Positions 5,026 to 7,123 of a stretch of 7,123 bases of DNA are shown here, one piece after another; position 1 is the stretch's first letter; the number at the start of each line of letters is the position of its first letter. Made by a program: the position numbers and the translations under genes. Source of the DNA: DASYHS01 sp035998295 (lineage in GTDB: Bacteria > Pseudomonadota > Alphaproteobacteria > Azospirillales > Azospirillaceae). The DNA lies in assembly GCF_035998295.1 (NCBI RefSeq), contig NZ_DASYHS010000254.1, forward strand, positions 1-7,123. Direction: 5' to 3'. The notes under the pieces are model-generated. The model was not told the DNA's origin, ran no database searches, and saw only the letters and a list, made by a program, of their open reading frames with translations.

Positions 5026-5649
5026 CTACAACATACCCGCTTGCTCCAGGTCCCGGCGCAGCGCGTCCGCCCCGGTGAAGCGTATGGCCTGCATGCCGAC
5101 GCCGCGCGCCGCCTCGACGTTGCGCTCGACGTCGTCGATGAACAGCGTCTCGGCGGCGTCCAGCGCGTAGCGGTCCAGCAGACGGCGGTAGATCGCGGGG
5201 TCGGGCTTCACCAGCCGCTCCTCGCCGGAGACGACGACGCCGTCGAACAGGTTCAGGAAGTCAAAGCGCCGGCGCGCCAGCGCCAGCTTCGCGGCCGAGA
5301 AGTTGGTGATGGCGTAGACCGGCCGGCCGCGCGACTTCAGGGTGCGCAGCAGGTCGGCCGTCCCCTCGACCGGCCCGGGGACCATCTCCTCCCAGCGCAG
5401 GTGATAGGCGGCGATCAACTCGGCCAGGTCGGGGAAGCGTTCGGTCAGGACCGCCACCGCCTCATCCCAGGAGCGGCCGCGGTCCTGCTCGAGGTTCCAT
5501 TCGGGAGTGCAGACCCCGGCCAGGAAGCGTTCCATGGCCGCCTCGTCGCCGGGGAAGAGCTTGCGGTAGAGGTGGCGCGGGTCCCATTCGATGAGGACGC
5601 CGCCGATGTCGAATACGGCGATGCGCGGGGACCGGTTTGCGGGCATCAT
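5026..5649 (-). CDS. HAD-superfamily hydrolase (subfamily IA, YihX-like)
   Basis: A 207-residue haloacid-dehalogenase-fold protein, probably a small-molecule phosphatase acting through an aspartyl-phosphate. Motif I is VFDIGGVLIEWD with nucleophile D14. The second acidic residue of the usual DxD is replaced by glycine, as in the YihX/epoxide-hydrolase N-domain group (DLGNV type). A helical cap follows (about 20-90, with WDP, TPEWNLEQDRG). Motif II is AITNFS (T115), motif III is K148 in VKPDPAIY, and motif IV is FIDDVERN (D172, D173). The substrate cannot be read from sequence; sugar phosphates are typical of YihX. Two adjacent ATGs (5647-5649, 5644-5646) follow AGAAGG by 4 and 7 bases; either may be used. 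The frame could extend to a TTG at 5682 but lacks support there. It is divergent from the isomerase gene at 44 bp and upstream of marR2 on the same strand. Confidence 0.92.
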   Translation of the reverse strand: MMPANRSPRIAVFDIGGVLIEWDPRHLYRKLFPGDEAAMERFLAGVCTPEWNLEQDRGRSWDEAVAVLTERFPDLAELIAAYHLRWEEMVPGPVEGTADLLRTLKSRGRPVYAITNFSAAKLALARRRFDFLNLFDGVVVSGEERLVKPDPAIYRRLLDRYALDAAETLFIDDVERNVEAARGVGMQAIRFTGADALRRDLEQAGML

Positions 5650-5693
5650 GTCGCCTTCTCGTCTCGTCGCTGCTGGTCTCAAGGGTAACGGCT

Positions 5694-6332
5694 ATGAAGC
5701 TCTTCGGCTATTTCCGCTCGTCCGCCGCCTATCGCGTGCGCATCGCCCTCAACCTGAAAGGCATCGAGGCGGAGCACGCGTTCGTCCATCTGCGCAAGGG
5801 CGAGCAGGCGGCCCCGGACTACGACGCGCTGAACCCCCAGCACCTCGTGCCGACCCTGGTCGACGGCGGGACGGTGCTGACGCAGTCGATGGCGATCATC
5901 GAGTACCTGGACGAGACCCGCCCCGAGCCGCCGCTGCTGCCGTCCGACCCGGCCGGGCGCGCCCGGGTACGGTCGGTCGCCCAGGCGATCGCCTGCGACC
6001 TGCACCCGCTCGACAACCTGCGCGTCCTCAAATACCTCACCGGCCCCATGGGCGTGACGGAGGAGAAGAGGGACGAATGGTACCGGCACTGGATCGCGGT
6101 CGGGCTGGGCGCGGTCGAGAGGATGCTGACGCCCGCGGCCGGGACCGGCAGGTTCTGCCACGGCGACGCGCCGGGCCTCGCCGATGTCTGCCTCGTGCCG
6201 CAGGTCTTCAACGCCGAGCGGTTCGGCTGCGACCTGTCGGCCTACCCGACGGTGATGCGGATCGCCGCCACCTGCCGGGAGCTGCCGGCCTTCGCCGCCG
6301 CCGCGCCCGAGCGCCAGCCCGACGCGGAGTGA
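5694..6332 (+). CDS. maiA: Maleylacetoacetate isomerase / zeta-class glutathione S-transferase
   Basis: MaiA isomerises maleylacetoacetate to fumarylacetoacetate with glutathione, the penultimate step of tyrosine/homogentisate breakdown. Some relatives act on maleylpyruvate in gentisate pathways. The 212 residues match the family. The N-terminal thioredoxin-like domain (1-80) starts MKLFGYFRSSAAYRVRIAL, with the zeta-class S9-S10 signature. NPQHLVPTL (47-55) and QSMAIIEYLDE (64-74) form the glutathione site. The C-terminal helical domain contains GLADVCLVPQVFNAERFGCDL, a family hallmark. The cysteine of the animal SSCSWRVR motif is alanine here, as in many bacterial members. The ATG at 5694 has AAGGG eight bases upstream; the frame extends 19 codons further upstream, but those overlap the HAD gene start and lack family similarity. 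No homogentisate dioxygenase or fumarylacetoacetase is in the window, so the pathway assignment is inferred. Confidence 0.93.
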   Translation: MKLFGYFRSSAAYRVRIALNLKGIEAEHAFVHLRKGEQAAPDYDALNPQHLVPTLVDGGTVLTQSMAIIEYLDETRPEPPLLPSDPAGRARVRSVAQAIACDLHPLDNLRVLKYLTGPMGVTEEKRDEWYRHWIAVGLGAVERMLTPAAGTGRFCHGDAPGLADVCLVPQVFNAERFGCDLSAYPTVMRIAATCRELPAFAAAAPERQPDAE

Positions 6333-6345
6333 GGGCGGCGGGAGC

Positions 6346-6373
6346 GCAGCCCGGAGTGCAGCCCGGAGTGCAG
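6346..6373 (+). repeat. 12-bp tandem repeat between maiA and dsbA
   Basis: GCAGCCCGGAGT is present twice in perfect tandem (6346-6357, 6358-6369) and followed by a partial GCAG. It lies in the 61-bp gap between the convergent maiA and dsbA stops. No hairpin with a T-run was found in the gap; an 8-bp palindrome GGCCGGCC (6376-6383) is adjacent. Confidence 0.85.
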
Positions 6374-6393
6374 GGGGCCGGCCGCGACCCGGT

Positions 6394-7123
6394 CTAGCCC
6401 TCGCGCGCCTGCCCGATCAGGTCCTGGAGCTGCTGGAGCGGGATCGCGCCGGGCACGAGCCGGTCGCCGACCACGAAGGCCGGAGTGCCGTTGACGCCCA
6501 GCACTTCGGCCAGGCGAAGGTTGCGCTCGATCTCGGCCAGGATCTCGGGCGATTCCATGTCGGCCTTCAGCCGCTCGAGGTCGAGGCCGACCGAGGCGGC
6601 GACGCGCAGGACCTTGGCGTCGTCGAGCGTGCCGCGCAGCTCCATCAGGGCGTCGTGCATCTCCAGGTACTTGCCCTGGCGGTCCGCGGCCAGGGCGGCC
6701 CGGGCGGCCGTCAGCGAGGCGGGCCCGAGGATCGGGAACTCCTTGAAGACGACGCGCAGCTCGCCGTCCTCGCGCAGCAGCGCCTTCAGGCTGGGATGGA
6801 CGGACTTGCAGTAGCCGCACTGGTAGTCGAAGAACTCGACCAGCGTCACGTCGCCGGCGGGGTTGCCGGCGACCGGGCCGGCATCGGCCCCGGCCAGCGC
6901 CTCGCGGTTGGCGGCCAGCGCCAGGCGCTGCCGCTCGACCTGCGCCATCTCCTGGCGCTGCTGGAACGTCTCCAGCGCCTCGATGATCACTTCCGGGTGT
7001 TCGAGCAGGTATTCGCGGACGATCTGCTCGACCGCCTGCCGGTCCGCCGCGGGGGCGCCGCCCTGGGCAAGGGCCGGGACGGACGGGACGAGGATCGTCG
7101 CCGGCCACAGGGCCAGCCACAGG
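6394..7123 (-). CDS. DsbA/Com1-like secreted thiol oxidoreductase (5' partial)
   Basis: A periplasmic thioredoxin-fold protein of the DsbA family that makes or rearranges disulfides in exported proteins. The visible 242 residues begin inside the hydrophobic core of a signal peptide (LWLALWPATILVPSVPALA) with a likely cleavage after ALA, so the start codon lies just past the window edge. Next comes the N-terminal helix typical of Com1/ScsC-like members (EQIVREYLLEHPEVIIEALE, about 32-51) and a Gln/Arg-rich helix. The catalytic domain follows: FFDYQCGYCKSVHPSLK with CGYC cysteines at visible residues 102 and 105. A helical insertion comes next, and then the cis-proline loop NGTPAFVVGD (P213). 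The GTG at 6990 that could pass for a start is an internal valine codon. Relatives are often found next to aroQ in alphaproteobacteria, but here six genes lie between. Whether it acts as oxidase or isomerase is not readable from sequence. Confidence 0.93.
   Translation of the reverse strand, partial: LWLALWPATILVPSVPALAQGGAPAADRQAVEQIVREYLLEHPEVIIEALETFQQRQEMAQVERQRLALAANREALAGADAGPVAGNPAGDVTLVEFFDYQCGYCKSVHPSLKALLREDGELRVVFKEFPILGPASLTAARAALAADRQGKYLEMHDALMELRGTLDDAKVLRVAASVGLDLERLKADMESPEILAEIERNLRLAEVLGVNGTPAFVVGDRLVPGAIPLQQLQDLIGQAREG

Noticed and set aside
3600..5078. Open frame of 492 codons on the plus strand across pncA and marR2
   Set aside because: It covers two well-supported minus-strand genes and an intergenic gap; composition is dominated by R, G, A, E and V and shows no recognisable motif.
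5637..5693. Earlier ATG for maiA at 5637
   Set aside because: It adds 19 residues not found in zeta GSTs and overlaps the HAD start; ATG 5694 has AAGGG at the right distance and gives the canonical MKLFGYFRSS start.
2826..6332. Recent genomic island or novel defence system across the two marR genes
   Set aside because: No integrase, tRNA end, direct-repeat borders, nuclease, toxin or clear compositional shift is visible; all genes belong to ordinary metabolic or regulatory families.
6988..6990. GTG at 6990 as the dsbA start
   Set aside because: The frame continues upstream with a conserved N-terminal helix and a signal peptide ending in ALA, so this codon is an internal valine.

Overview
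This GC-rich window looks like the chromosome of an alphaproteobacterium. The evidence is strong G/C codon bias, tightly packed genes, the aroQ-accB-accC order, and the style of the MarR, zeta-GST and DsbA proteins. A Rhodospirillales/Azospirillum-like source is a guess; no rRNA or other marker is present. There are ten protein genes, and the two outermost run off the window. I see no tRNA, rRNA, CRISPR array, insertion sequence or prophage.

Left part (1-2825). The window opens inside a plus-strand histidine kinase; only its ATPase domain is visible. Its end overlaps, tail to tail, the end of a minus-strand unit aroQ > accB > accC (type II dehydroquinase, biotin carboxyl carrier protein, biotin carboxylase). 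This unit links aromatic amino acid synthesis with the first committed step of fatty acid synthesis. A reasonable sigma70-type promoter lies just upstream of aroQ. AccC carries two changes at normally very conserved positions.

Middle part (2826-3740). A MarR-family regulator (minus) and a small DUF4287 protein (plus) diverge from a short AT-rich intergenic region. This region holds two 18-bp imperfect palindromes, TATCTTGA followed by a near-complementary half, placed exactly 20 bp apart. The arrangement looks like an autoregulated MarR switch controlling both genes, and it is the most informative regulatory structure in the window.

Right part (3741-7123). Three minus-strand genes follow in transcription order: a HAD hydrolase, a second MarR regulator and a PncA-type nicotinamidase. 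The last two are probably translationally coupled. A maleylacetoacetate isomerase/zeta GST gene diverges from the HAD gene with only 44 bp between them. It converges on a secreted DsbA/Com1-like thiol oxidoreductase whose N-terminus lies beyond the window; its signal peptide is partly visible.

I do not see a clear previously undescribed multi-gene system. The best leads are the MarR/DUF4287 switch, the MarR-nicotinamidase pair and the AccC substitutions.
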